DNA from: Hyalella azteca
Taxonomy: Eukaryota; Arthropoda; Malacostraca; Amphipoda; Hyalellidae
Reading direction: 5' to 3'
NCBI RefSeq assembly: GCF_000764305.2
Contig: NW_025939609.1
Location: 102,740-166,739 of the forward strand
DNA: 64,000 nucleotides
A model generated the notes under the pieces. That model was not told where the DNA came from and made no database searches. It saw only the letters and a list, made by a program, of their open reading frames with translations. Shown here piece by piece: positions 29,566-41,665 of the stretch. The stretch's first letter is position 1. Every line of letters starts with the position of its first letter. The translations under genes were made by a program, and so were the position numbers.

Positions 29566-31425
29566 CATCGGTAAATCCAACTCTAATCACGGACGTGCTA
29601 ATCCGGATTAACAACCTTGGCAGGATTTATGTTCAAAGAATTAGATTAAATGGACAAATGAAGGGAATTGCACTGAATGTCACAAACCGACTTCATACAA
29701 TAACTATTACGTAAATTAATAAATGCCTATGCTGTTAATACAAACTCGATTCATAACAAGAGATCAGTTTAGATTTTTTCTTCATATAAATCATAAAGTT
29801 AGACTAATTCCTATGGGTTCATTTGACTTGAATTGAGACTGTGTAAATGATACCAATGATTTATTATATATAAAGATATTTATAATTCTTTTCACTTAAG
29901 TCGACTAGTAGCCGATGATGTAGGGAGAATAAAATTCTTATTCATTTGAAGCGTTCATTTGTTTATACATTTCAGCGGTCCAAGGTGCGCTGAATTGTTC
30001 ATAGTTTGTTGATCGGACATTTTTTTTCATGGGCGCCACTAAGACAAATCATATTCCGTCTCCGACTAATTGAGCTGTACTTGAAAAGGTAAATGTTGAA
30101 ATTAAAAAGATTTTTGGGAAATTAATCAGGTACTTTACGTAAATAAAGAGCTAGTACATTTGCCTTACATTCTCGGTTATGTGAAGTCCGGGATCATTTC
30201 AACAGCATTCAGTTTATGGTCAAAATTAATTGTATTTTTTGACAACAAGAAGCGGAATTTCTAATTTTTGCTTGGCTTTACATCAGTCATCATTAATGGT
30301 ATTTTTGGACTATTTTCTAATTTTCAATTTCTTCTAGACTTTACATCAGTTATCATCTTTTACGAAATTCCGAGCAGAAAGCACCAATCAAGAGCACGAA
30401 TTGAGCGACCGGACATTATTGCGACCGGTGTAGGGGAAGGATTGCAGCGAATCTCACTAATTGGGATACCAAATCGTATGAAATACCGCAGCGGGGAATA
30501 CCGATGCCAAATCTTTGATACGGTACAACTCAATTGTTATAGAATAATTGAAACACGTGGCTTCCAATATCACTGATGTGGTAGAACAAAGATATATTTA
30601 ACATTGTAATAATAATTGGCATGTGATGGTCGATTATTTAAACTTTATTTATGCAATCCTAATGAATTGAGCGTGGCTTGTTAACTGTTACTTTATGCGA
30701 TGCCCAGCATTTTTTTCTAATGAGAACATGAGTGTTAAGGGATAATTTGATATTTATAATTGAATTATTTAGCTCATCTACACACTCCAAAGCAAAATGG
30801 AATCATAAAGAATCCGAAAAATTGGAATATTCAACAGTTAGTTGGACAATTTTGCAAAGTTATATGTTAAATTTATAGCAACGAATTTCCTGGTAGATGA
30901 ATACACAAATCATATCATTACTTGACCTGAATTCTTGATCTAACTCATCGAAATATACATAAAATATCATATTTTGTGTTATTTTTTTAAATTTGTGATG
31001 ACAAAATAATTAAATATTCCGATATTTCTTTGAATTAGGGATTTTCTGTATCGAATGAAGAATGAATTAAGAGAGCAGGCAACGCTGACGTAGAAGGTGA
31101 GCAAAATAAGTAAAGCATACGAGGCTCAAAAAATTATTAGACACACAATTTTATTTTATTACTAATTTTATTTTGAAAACAATATCACGAGAGACGATTT
31201 TTTCTTTGTTAGCCACAAGTATAACTGAGGATTAGTTTAAATGTCTTTAGTGAAACGAATTTCCCAGAATAAAATTTAATTTTAATTAGTATATTGACGG
31301 TTATTTCTCCACGATGTAAACTCCGTGTGAAAATTTACTGATCAACAATCTTCAGAAGTACTGCCGAATTGCATGCCATATCATGTGATAGAACAATCCT
31401 GCAGTACAATAAATAACAACGTGGA
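29566..31425. other. Intergenic A/T-rich sequence, including 3' flank of the cysteine-rich gene
   Basis: A TTACATCAGT duplication at 30275-30350. A minus-strand AATAAAA near 31150 is a possible polyA signal for the cysteine-rich gene. No coding feature. Confidence 0.45.
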
Positions 31426-31429
31426 CTCT

Positions 31430-31570
31430 AAAATAAGAGATGGCAATGCACTGAATATCCTGATCCTCTGTTGTAGTTGTCGGAGTGTGGAATGACCTTT
31501 AAAATAAGAGATGGCAATGCACTGAATATCCTGATCCTCTGTTGTAGTTGTCGGAGTGTGGAATGACTTC
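31430..31570 (-). repeat. 71-bp duplication across the cysteine-rich gene stop codon
   Basis: AAATAAGAGATGGCAATGCA to GGAGTGTGGAATGAC occurs twice, from 31431 and 31502. The right copy is coding and ends at TAA 31499-31501; the left copy is in the 3' UTR. Confidence 0.95.
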
Positions 31571-31687
31571 TCGGGACATGGTGGGACAGACGAGGGGTCT
31601 GGGACAGCGGCACTTCACCTCAACTTGAGACCCGCTGTCGGCCACTGAGATTTCTTTGCACGGAGATCCGGACTGGCAAACTGGCAG
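31499..31687 (-). CDS. Cysteine-rich gene exon 4 (stop)
   Basis: Begins LPVCQSGSPCKEI, contains EVKCRCPRPLVCP, ends GYSVHCHLLF and TAA. Acceptor CCCTCAG, phase 0. The last ~65 coding bases and the stop are duplicated in the 3' UTR by a 71-bp tandem repeat. Confidence 0.82.
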   Translation of the reverse strand: MPVCQSGSPCKEISVADSGSQVEVKCRCPRPLVCPTMSREVIPHSDNYNRGSGYSVHCHLLF

Positions 31688-34600
31688 CTGAGGGTATAAA
31701 GAGGGGAAACTTTATTACATTAAGAGGGTACAACTTTATTATTATAAAGTATTATATTATTAGTATTTTAAAGTATAAAGTATTATATTATTATTAAGAG
31801 GGGGCAACTTTATTGCATTGTTCTTCCTGAGATCAGTGTAAAAAAGAGGGTACAAAGAGGGGAAACTTTATTATATTGTTCTTTTTGAGATCAAAGAGTG
31901 AAAAGAGAGTGCAAAGAGGGGAAAATTTATTATATTGTTCTTCTTGAGATCAAAGAGTGAAAAGAGAGTGCAAAGAGGGGAAACTTTATTATATTGTTCT
32001 TCTTGAGATCAAAGAGTGAATAGAGAGTGCAAAGAGGGGAAACTTTATTATATTGTTCTTCTTGAAATCAATGAGTGAAAAGTTGGTACAAAGGGGGGCA
32101 ACTTAATTATATTATTCTTCTTGAGATTGAAACCTGATCCAGAATTCGTAATTTCTTTGAGGATATCAAGAAACAAAACGGAATTAACGCATTGAAAAAG
32201 CATTTATTTTACTCAAAATAATCGTAATTCGTTTTATAGCCATAATAAAAATATTTTTTTAAATGAATGAATTTTGAAGTATTAAACGAAAACTTACACA
32301 ATGCCTTATGGTAAAAGTGTTCCTATAATATTGCATCTTGAACAAATGCCATCACAGGACCTAGAGCTTGAATAGACAGCGCTGCAAATATGTGACTGTA
32401 ATTACCTGGTTGCAGGAGTGACTGTACTGACCTGGTTGCAGGTGCGACTGTAATTACCTGGTTGCAGGAGTGACTGTACTGACCTGGTTGCAGGTGTGAC
32501 TGTACTGACCTGGTTGCAGGAGTGACTGTACTGACCTGGTTGCAGGTGTGACTGCACTGACCTGGTTACAGGTGTGTACCGAGGATATAACAAGCATGCC
32601 GTCTTCAAAGGACTCTTGTGTATGAGCTGGCACGAGGTGGTGGCCGCTGGCTGGGCAGTAACAAATGAGGCGGTGGGATCCTGACAGGATTTGGTAGGAT
32701 GGAGGCTGTAGGTAAAACGCAGACACGTACGCCTTCTCCGAGCGTCCGCATACGCGCAGCGGGTTGGGCTGGTGGCAGAACTGGGCACCAAGCAACCAGG
32801 GTGGTAAGTGGCCAAATTATTGGGTGATATTTGGGTGCATACATGTCTTTTTATATGTTTATGGAGGTAAAATACATAAAAATAATATTTTAGGTAGGGT
32901 TAGTTGGATACAGAATTAGATATTAATTCAAAATGAAAATATTTGATACTGACTAAAGACTTATTCTTTTTATATGTTTAAGGAGGTAAAACACATAAAA
33001 GTTATTTTTTGTAGGTTTATTTGAATTAAGTATTAATTTAAAATGAAAATATTTGATACTATCTACATCTGTAATTAGTACCATATTTGGTACTAACTAC
33101 ATCTGTGAGCAGAGATAATTAATATTAGAGCGATTATTTTATAAGAAGTTTCCTTTAATCAGAGAAGTGTTTTATTCAGAGAAGTATTTTAATCAGAGAA
33201 GTATTTTAATCAGAGAAGTATTTTAATCAGAGAAGTATTTTAATCAGAGAAGTATTTTAATCAGAGAAGTATTTTAATCAGAGAAGTACTTTAATCAGAG
33301 AACTATTTTAATCAGAGAAGTATTTACCTTGTACTGTTTTGGCCCGACTGTAACAGATCTGCCGTCCTCTTGGTCCCACACGAGGGGACATGGGGCGCTG
33401 GCCCTGGGGCAGCTACAGAGGGGTACGCTGCTCACGCCGAAGGCGTTCACCTCAACCAGCCCACACACGGCACCCCGTGCGCAGTCCGGGGGCACCTCCA
33501 CTGACTGCGGTGACGACGAAACCGGCGTCAGTGCGAACATTTAATTTATTTTATATTCATTGTTTGTATGAACCAGCGTACAAACAGTTAATTCAGTTTA
33601 TATTAATTCTTTGGATGAACCAGCGTACGAACAGTTAATTCGGTTTATATTCATTCTTTGTATGAACCAGCGTACGAACAGTTAATTCAGTTTATATTCA
33701 TTCTTTGGATGAACCAGCGTACGAACATTTAATTCAGTTTATATTCATTCTTTGGATGAACCCGCGTACGAACATTTAATTCCGTTTATATTCATTGTTT
33801 TAATGAACCAGCGTACGAACATTTAATTCAGTTTATATTCATTCTTTTGATCAACCGGCAAATTGCTTACTTCTAACCCGTATTCATGCCCCAATGTGCA
33901 TCGCAATAATTTTGTTCTTTTACTTACTAATCAGCTACTTTATCAATGAAAACGTAATATATATAATAAAAATTAAATATTTTCCATTATTTCTCTCAAT
34001 GAATGAGTCGCATTTGTTGCTCAGAATATAATAATAAAATGCTATTGGTATGTTGAAATATTGGGGCATATTGCTTACACCGCTAGCAACGCGGCTAACC
34101 TAAGCTGCCACACCAATCTTTGTACGTTCATTGTAAAGAATCATGAAACATCGATTGATCAAATATGCTTGGTGACCACAACGACTGTACCTTTTTTATC
34201 GCAATAATATAATTGCTTTAGTTGCCGGCACCACTCTTAGATAAACATAAACTTTTAGATAAACAAAATAAACATAAACACTGTTGAACTTGAGGTTCGA
34301 ACCTGCAGGAGCTCTAACGTTGCCAATGGAACTCAGTCCGACAGAGAAAACTTCAAGAACTTTTCCAACAGTTTGCCCGTTTCTAATGTTTATCAAAATG
34401 CAACTCAGTCCGACAGAGAAAACTTCAAGAACTTTGCCAGCCAACAGTTTTCCCGTTTCAGTAATGTTACGAATTAAATTTTTGTAATCAGTTTAAACTA
34501 CTTTTTCTGTTTGAAGGCGTTCAATAAGTACCTATATGATGTTCAATTTGAATTAAGTATTGCAATCCACAGTTCCTTAATTGATTTACTATTTTTTGAT

Positions 34601-37600
34601 AACTGATAATCATTGACGCATTTGAAAATAGTTGATTATGTATAAATATATTGATAGTCTTTAACAATAACTCTTATTATATTCAAGTTACAATTTGGTG
34701 CCAAAATAATTATTATAAACGCAATGCACTCACGTTGAAAAATTATCTTAAGTAAACTATGTTCTTTTAATCAGAGAATCAAAGCGAAAAAATACACTGC
34801 TCGTTGTTATTTCCTGTTGGAATCAGAGAGCGTCGAAATTTATTACTTAATCAAGTAATATGTTTTAAATGTTCCAGTGTAATTAAATGAGTGAAGAAGA
34901 TGAAGCAAGCCTGTGAGCAGGCTAGCAACCTGACTGTAAACGGCGGTGAGTTGAATACGCTAATTCGGTTGAATTGTATGACGTGAGACTGTTGAATCTG
35001 TTGAGTCATTCCGGTTATATATGACGTGAGACTGTTGAATCTGTTGAGTCATTCCGGTTATACTTGTTGTAAAGAGACTCGAAGGAATAAACTCATTGAA
35101 CTCATGTTGTGTTTATTTGTTAAATTGAATTAATTGAACTTAGTAGTAGCAGGAGGTGAAGCTTTCAAGTTAACTGAGAATTAAAAGTGTGAGCCTCCGA
35201 ATATTCCTTATTGTGAGCCTCCGAATATATTCATCAGCAAAAAAAATACGAAATTGAATATAGCATGAAATTACTTATCATTCAATTAGAGGGGTGCGAC
35301 CAACGAGCGCTATAAAATCAATGAATTTGAATTTCAAAGTGAAGGGATAATCGATTGGATAACTAGCAAATGTATTCATGGTGAAAGTTGAAGAATTTAA
35401 CAGGAAGATTACTGGCTGGTCACATTAAAATAATACTATGCCTGTGCAAAAAAAATTTGCTATTGCGCAGCGGCTTTCTGAAATTAATACTGAAGTTGTG
35501 TCCATCTTTTGCCTCTAAACTGCCTCAATGAATAATAACTGTTGTCCGTTATTTCTTTTTGATGTCATTCGTATTTTCGGCACAAAAAGACATGAAACAC
35601 TCAATGACCATTTTTTCTAGTATTTAGGTGTTACAAACTGTTTTATTTTTCGTTGTAATATTATCAAATATTTATTCTTTTGTCATTAGACTCTTCAAAT
35701 CGTAAGTTCACTACGTAAGAATTTAAAAGCAAATGAAATGCAATTAAACTCCCAATATTTTTTAAACGAGTTTAGTTTTTACTTTGATAAGCACTAAAGC
35801 TGCGTTATGAATTTTCTGAGGCAATTTCGTGGCTGAACTGTTCTGACGCCATATGTATGCAAATTTTTCAATGCTTAACTCTTTGAACGGCCGTCGGTTG
35901 CCAGCTAATTAGTCAAGTCAAATAACATTTTATTTAAGGAGAATTTTAGTGCTGATTTTCAGTCCAATGCTGTTTGCGTAAAAGTTCCACTTCGGCAGCC
36001 TACGCGCGTATCGCAAACTGTTGAAAAAATACATTTAGCCTGATTTTTTATTACAACACTTCTCTTTAACTTCACTTTTTGTTTGTTTGTCTGTTACAAA
36101 TCTTATAATCGATATTCAACACACTTCTACCTCTGCAATCGATCTGAAATTTTGCACACTCGCGTTAAGTCGGAGACAACGCATGAATTAATTGATAGAA
36201 TAAATAATTTTGAAAAATAAGAAAAATTAAATTTTATAACTAAAATTAAAAAATTTTCTTCAACATTCGATAACAAAATTAGAAATTTATTGTACATGTG
36301 TAACATCGAAGATGTTGGATTCTTTAGAAGTGTTGGCTTTAAAAGGTAATTTTTAAACGCATGTTAATATAATTATTATTACAATTAATATCATCAACAC
36401 CAGCACTAGTCCTACTATAACATTTTCATGGATGTCAGTCTAAATGGAGGACAGAGCAATATTAGATCCCAACTAAATTGTCGAATTCAATAATCATTCT
36501 AAGTCGCTCATAATACTTGAAGGTACGCGTCTGCCATTTCTATGGTTGGTTGGTCATTGTTTGAGTTCCAGCTCTGTAGTTGTACCGTAAGTTATGTATC
36601 AGATTTAGAAGTAATTTGTTCACGATGTTAAAACTCCGACATGGAAGGAGAAAATTCCAATTATTGACTAGGGTGCAGGCCTCAAAACTTGGTAACGGTG
36701 TGGGTGTTTGAGTGAAATCTTTTCTGAATTCCTCCGCACGTATGAGCGGAGGAATGTAGCTACTTATCTCATATTGTATTCATATTGTATTCACGTATGA
36801 GCCTCCTTTTCCCTAACGCTGAATAGAATGCGGTGTTATTGCACGACACTCCTGACTGCAATTCTGTTCAGTTGTTATTGAAAGTTCGGGCTCGGTAACA
36901 ATAGGTAATCGTGTTCGGGCTCGATATCTAATGTATCGTGTATTGCATTCGGGCTCGGTAACTTATCGTTACCCAGCCCTAACACGTTTACTTATCGCTA
37001 CCTAGCCTGAACACGAGTTCGGACTCGGTATCCCGAACCGAGCCCGAACCCGAATTCGGGCTCGGTAGCGATAAGTAAGCGTGTTCGTGCTCGGTTACGG
37101 TAAGTAACCGTGTTCGGGCTCGGTAGCGATAAGTAATGGTGTTCGGGCTTGGTACTCGGGTAATCGTGTTCGATTATATGTCCAAAATAATTATTATTTC
37201 CAGTTCACTATAAACTATATACACCTTTCAACGATTAGTACCTGATGGAGATACACTCAACATTCTTCTTCAGGTATACGAACAATATTCAATATTTTAT
37301 AGTGTATCCACAGGCATTTCTTCAAACTTTTCAGTAAATTTTATTTAAACCGTTTGAGTTGTTTAAATTTAAAAATAATTATGCAATTATACCGCATAAA
37401 ATTCTAGACGATTTCTAATCATAATTTTGCCAAAAACATGACATTATGATTGCGGACCAAGTATATTTTCACTAGAGCTGCTGCAGAGCGCTGCAGACAC
37501 GGAACAAGTTGTTTGATCCACTCTCTCTTCTTCTTAAGCATTAAGCAGAAGTCTGCCAGGGTTCCATGACAGAAATTTTCCTGAAAAGCTGATGCTTGAT

Positions 37601-38721
37601 TATGCAAATCAAACTTATTTTCTTAACCAAGTCTAATGATTGCAGAGACAACGCGGGCTGCAGTACTGGCATAAGAGAAGGAACTGCCGAATCGCTTAGT
37701 ATGCTTCTCAATCAAATGCTATTGTTACATTTCGATTTATCGATTATCAGATAATTTTACACAGTCAAAATAAAGCAAAAATATCAGGACAAATTAAAAA
37801 TGAGTGTGTTATAGACTGGGCACCATGGGCCATACTTTCAAAAAAAGCTAAGAGATCGTAAGTTCATCAGCCAATCATTGACGGCCTTTCAAGTAAAATC
37901 CACCAATCATAGACAAGAAAATAGAGCGTAAGTACTTACGTTCACTTGGCGAGTTTTTAAAGTATGGCCCCTGGACTACTGCTCTTAGACCTGCTGTTAT
38001 CTGCGATATGAATTGATCAAGGGAGACTGGCTCCTGCATCTGGCAAGAGTAGTACTTGCGGTGTAGTACTTGCCCTAACCCAAGCCGGTGGTTATCGAGA
38101 TGCTTATAATTCTCAAATCGATAGATGAAACCAAAATAAGAAAACATTTCAATTTCTCTATACAGAAAATTTTAGGAGGAAACTTCTTTCAGTAGTTTCA
38201 GTAAATTCTCTCAAGCAAATGAATTTGGCACAGTTAGCATGCATAGTAGCGCGCACAGTTAGTATGCGCGGCATTTCTTGCGATAAATCCTTCACGTATT
38301 TTTTTAGTTTTTCATGATGAAATTTTCAAGTCATTTTTTAATTAATGAACATTTTTTTATTCGGTGAATGAATTCCAGATTACTATCAATTTATTTGCTT
38401 TCTTGGCGTTTCAGTTGAAACATTGACTGGCATAGCAGTGGCAAAATGAATGCCTAGCAAAAATTCAAAATAATTTTAACGAAATTAATTGTTTACAGCT
38501 GGAAGATAAATAGACTCCACTGAACACGATTGTGAAGGAATTTAATATGTATTTTTAAAGTTATTAAATAGATTCAATGCGTATTTGTCCTTTACCTCAT
38601 CGATGCTGTCGTACACTTCGTTGTTGGAGAGACTGCCAGACGCTGGAACCGCTGTCACAACCACGACCATTGCCACCACCACAAAACTCACCAAAACCAA
38701 CACTCGTGAATTCCTAACCAT
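31499..38721 (-). CDS. Secreted cysteine-rich protein (16 Cys), four-exon gene, family not recognised
   Basis: Exons 38721-38596, 33504-33328, 32780-32562 and 31687-31499, all joined in phase 0, giving 236 residues. Exon 1 codes a signal peptide (VLVLVSFVVVAMVVVVTAV core). The mature part has 5, 5 and 6 cysteines in exons 2 to 4, an even number fitting eight disulfides, with repeated CxCP patterns (LCSCP, ICYCP, CRCP) and a WDQEDGRSVT block. It probably acts outside the cell. I cannot name the family; similar arthropod secreted proteins with CxCP and DGRS blocks exist, but that is recollection, not a search. Intron 1 is about 5 kb and contains possible unrelated exons. Confidence 0.82.
31720..32105. 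repeat. 57-bp array, about 5 copies, in intron 3 of the cysteine-rich gene
   Basis: GCAAAGAGGGGAAACTTTAT and GTTCTTCTTGAGATCAAAGA recur. It sits on the acceptor side of exon 4. Confidence 0.92.
32106..32394. other. Intron 3, A/T-rich
   Basis: No feature recognised. Confidence 0.5.
32395..32561 (-). repeat. 26-bp array carrying the exon 3 donor, about 6 copies
   Basis: Minus-strand unit AACCAG|GTCAGTACAGTCAC; the first copy is the exon 3 end (TGTAACCAG|GTCAGTGCAG). Confidence 0.93.
32562..32780 (-). CDS. Cysteine-rich gene exon 3
   Basis: Begins FCHQPNPLRVCGRSEKAY, contains RLICYCPASGHHL, ends SSVHTCNQ. Acceptor TGCCCAG, donor GTCAGT, phase 0 both sides. Its last six bases AACCAG and the donor GTCAGT recur in every unit of the downstream 26-bp array. 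Confidence 0.85.
33160..33325. repeat. 17-bp TTTTAATCAGAGAAGTA array, about 9 copies
   Basis: Begins three bases past the exon 2 donor of the cysteine-rich gene; GTAAATACTTCTCTG is the first unit. The donor GT is not repeated intact. Confidence 0.92.
33328..33504 (-). CDS. Cysteine-rich gene exon 2
   Basis: Begins SVEVPPDCARGAVCG, contains GVSSVPLCSCP and CPLVWDQEDGRSVT, ends QYK. Acceptor ACCGCAG, donor GTAAAT, phase 0 both sides. A 17-bp array (33160-33325) built from TACTTCTCTGATTAAAA starts three bases into the intron. Confidence 0.85.
33545..33850. repeat. 50-bp CGTACGAACAGTTAATTCAG array, 6 copies
   Basis: Unit includes TATATTCATTCTTTGGATGA. Acceptor side of exon 2, intron 1. Confidence 0.93.
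33851..37418. other. Intron 1 of the cysteine-rich gene, mostly unassigned
   Basis: Short duplications: CTCAGTCCGACAGAGAAAAC at 34334 and 34404; TATGACGTGAGACTGTTGAA at 34978 and 35021; GTTCGGGCTCGGTAAC-type repeats with inverted copies at 36885-37165. No coding feature. Confidence 0.5.
37440..38050 (-). other. Possible exons nested in intron 1 of the cysteine-rich gene
   Basis: Minus strand, after TTTTCAG at about 37580: ENFCHGTLADFCLMLKKKRE, WIKQLVPCLQRSAAAL, then a possible GTGAAA donor. Near 38050, after TTGCCAG: MQEPVSLDQFISQITA and then GTCTAAG. These look protein-like but have no recognised family. They could be a nested gene, alternative exons or relics. Confidence 0.3.
37827..37971. 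mobile_element. MITE, GGGCCATACTTTC family, copy 2 (inverted)
   Basis: Best-preserved ends: GGGCCATACTTTCAAAAA on the left and TTTTTAAAGTATGGCCC on the right. Body matches copies 1 and 3 in reverse. Confidence 0.8.
38596..38721 (-). CDS. Cysteine-rich gene exon 1 (signal peptide)
   Basis: ATG at 38721-38719; 42 codons with a long hydrophobic run, then PASGSLSNNEVYDSIDE. Donor GTAAAG, phase 0. An upstream ATG is absent in this frame, and the hydrophobic core starts within eight residues of Met. Confidence 0.82.
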
Positions 38722-39560
38722 TTTTCATGGATTAATAAACACTCTCGAGCAGCCAGAGGATATTTTTCAGCACGTTCCCTCAAGTAATTTCAGTTTAAGT
38801 AGTAGTTTGTGATGTTATGTTTAGTAGTTTGTAATTATCTTGCTGTTAGATTAATTTACTTCAACTCTGGTTATTTTATTGAACGATAATTGAGGTTCAT
38901 AAATTTGGTCTCCAGAATTTTGAGTTTTCATTAAAAAGTCAGAAAATGAATTAACGAAACAATCGTTGCAGAATTAACCCCTCAAAGTGTTCAAATTTAT
39001 AATGCTTCAATGTTAGTATAAATGCTGAGTAAGCCAAGTTCTAGTTTGACGAGTTTCCGGAAATAAATTTTGGATGCGTCCTAAAAACCAATGGTGCAAT
39101 CTAACCAAATGTCTTTTTAAGACGAAACTGAATTAATATAGATTCCAACTAGAGGAATATATTTATAGAGCCACATTCATCTTTCTGAAATGAAAATACG
39201 AAAATTATGGCATGTTATATAGCAGGTTTTGTTCGCAAGTTATGACGTGTGCGTGCAAGTATATTTGCTTGCATATTATTATACACAGAATATGAATGAA
39301 TATTATTATATACAGACAATGAATGTGTATTATAATTCACATACATTTTCTTGGATTGCGTTTGGAAAAATTCGGAATAAACATATTCCGACTTTAGGGA
39401 AAATTTTCTTGAATAGAAGAAAAATTGTTCATGTTATTCGGCAAGACGATTACTCTAGAAAATAGAAATAAGGAAATAAATAATTGCACCAAATCATTTG
39501 GCTGGAACCGCTACTTCAAGTCAGTGACATTCGATAACAGAGCAGCGATTGACCAGCTCG
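38722..39560. other. 5' flank of the cysteine-rich gene
   Basis: A/T-rich intergenic DNA; no promoter motif or coding feature I can defend. Confidence 0.45.
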
Positions 39561-39819
39561 CTCAACGGCCTCGGCACAAATGATCGTAGCCAAGGTTCAG
39601 CTCTGTCTTATATAGCCTCACCGAGCACCCGCTTTCCCTCGATGCCCCGTCCAGCTGGCCAATCCGGGCACGTTGATGCCTAAATAAACCCCACCTACGC
39701 CTAAACCTGAGGCAAATTGCGCCTTTTTTGGTTCTATTGTTGGCGCGCACCAGTTCCGGCATATGGTCGCTAGGAGAGGGCAAGAGGATTAATTACTTGA
39801 TTTGACTGTGCTAAAAAAA

Positions 39820-39985
39820 TGTGAATAAAGAACCACCACTTTCTCATCGCCCACCCGGTTTAACCATTCAAAGCCCTGAGCCCCTCTCTCCCAAACTCAA
39901 ACTGTGCTAAAAAAATGTCAATAAAGAACCACCACTTTCTCATTGCCCACCTGCTTTAACCGTTCAAAGCCCTGAGCCATCCCCG
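39820..39985. repeat. About 82-bp direct duplication with AATAAA
   Basis: GTGCTAAAAAAATGTGAATA to CAAAGCCCTGAGCC occurs twice. With GCGCAATGCGCCTTTTTCAT at about 40029, also seen near 4149, it looks like retroelement 3' sequence. Family unknown. Confidence 0.7.
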
Positions 39986-40029
39986 ACTTCAAGCAAATCT
40001 CACCCACCTATGACAGACCCAATCATGCG

Positions 40030-41325
40030 CAATGCGCCTTTTTCATCTATTACTGTCTTTTCCATTTCCCATTCCTTTTCTGGCCACTCCGCGCCACCTT
40101 TTGTTCTCTTTCACTCTTTCCTAGGGGCACCTAAACAGCAACAACTTGAGTGAAAAGTCTTAAGAGAAGTTTAAGGAGTCTTAAGAGGAATGTAAGGAGA
40201 CGAATAAGGCCTCAGATATTGTAGGATCCGGAACATTTAATTTTCTGTTCGCTCTGAAATATCTGAGGCGATTTAAACAAACTAAATTATTTTGTCTGGG
40301 CGTTTCGTTTGCTTGATTTGGATCACTACATTTGTAAGAAAAAATTTCATTCCGATCGAATAAGTTGACATAAAACAAATAGAATATCATAATTCTTTGC
40401 TCTTAATTGTAAAGCAAAAAAAATATATTCAAATCTTTGATGCAGAAAGCAGTAGAATTTCAACACGTTGAAAAAGATACTTGAATCTCAGGAACAAAAT
40501 CCGTAGAGTTTTGACGCGTTGAAGATACTTGAATCTCCGGAGCAAGGTCCGTAGAGTTTCAACGCGTTCGTAAAGCCAAAATCAAGGCTCTGCCCTACCG
40601 AGCTGCCAAGTCCCAAATCCCTGAGACCGAGAAATTGGTGTAAAATCTGATTTAGCGAGTAAGTTCGGCCGTTACCTTTATGTTCTTGTGATCACTTCCG
40701 CGACATATTTGTGGCTGGACCCGCCCCTTGCCTAAATAATATGGGCGATTATGATAATAATATTAAAATAATATAATATACAATAAGATAATAATATATC
40801 ATATATATTTATATATATTAATAATAATATAATAAAAAAATAATATGGGGCTACGGGCGATTTCCAGGAAGTATTCGCATTTCACTCACGCTCCGGGTAG
40901 GGGCTAAAAACGTGAATTGCTCGCAAGGCGAGCAATTCACGAGCTCGGGGTTCCCTCTTGAAGCATTAGGCATGCCTAGACTCCTCCAATGTGCGACAAT
41001 CGAAAGAGAAATCCTGCGTTAATCTACGGAATGTTCCCTTCTTATTTGGATTGTTTTGTCGTATCTATCATTGAAATTTTGATTCATGAAGCCATGATAT
41101 ACCAATCGGTGTAGAATAAATTGAAAAACGAATGCACATCGCGAAAATAATATAAAACTTCAATGTTTGACGAACATTGACTGCAAAATTTGCCTCAGTG
41201 TTAGCAGGCGTGATACAAAGTTTATAATACATCTCAAAGTCCAAAGTTTAGAAGTCAATAGTTGGAATGGCATCAAAAATTCCAACCTGACATCTAATTT
41301 CAGAGTTAAGTTGCAGCGGGAGGAC
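40030..41325. other. Intergenic, A/T-rich
   Basis: An ATAATATAAT low-complexity block at 40735-40850 and an inverted repeat, GAATTGCTCGC...GCGAGCAATTC, at 40914-40940. No gene. Confidence 0.5.
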
Positions 41326-41329
41326 TTAG

Positions 41330-41665
41330 TAAAGATATCCCATAGGACTTAGTGAAGATATCCCATAGAACTTAGTGAAGATATCCAATAGGACTTAGTG
41401 AAGATATCCCATAGGACTTAGTGAAGATATCCCATAGAACTTAGTGAAGATATCCCATAGAACTTAGTGAAGATATACCATAGGACTTAGTGAAGCTATC
41501 CCATAGAACTTAGTGAAGATATCCAATAGGACTTAGTGAAGATATCCCATAGGACTTAGTGAAGATATGCAAAAGGACTTAGTGGAGATATCCCATAGGA
41601 CTTAGTGAAGATATACCATAGGACTTAGTGAAGATATACCATAGGACTTAGTGAAGATATTACAT
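41330..41665. repeat. 23-bp GGACTTAGTGAAGATATCCC array, about 15 copies
   Basis: Moderately variable copies in the 3' intergenic region of HSD17B4. Confidence 0.95.
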
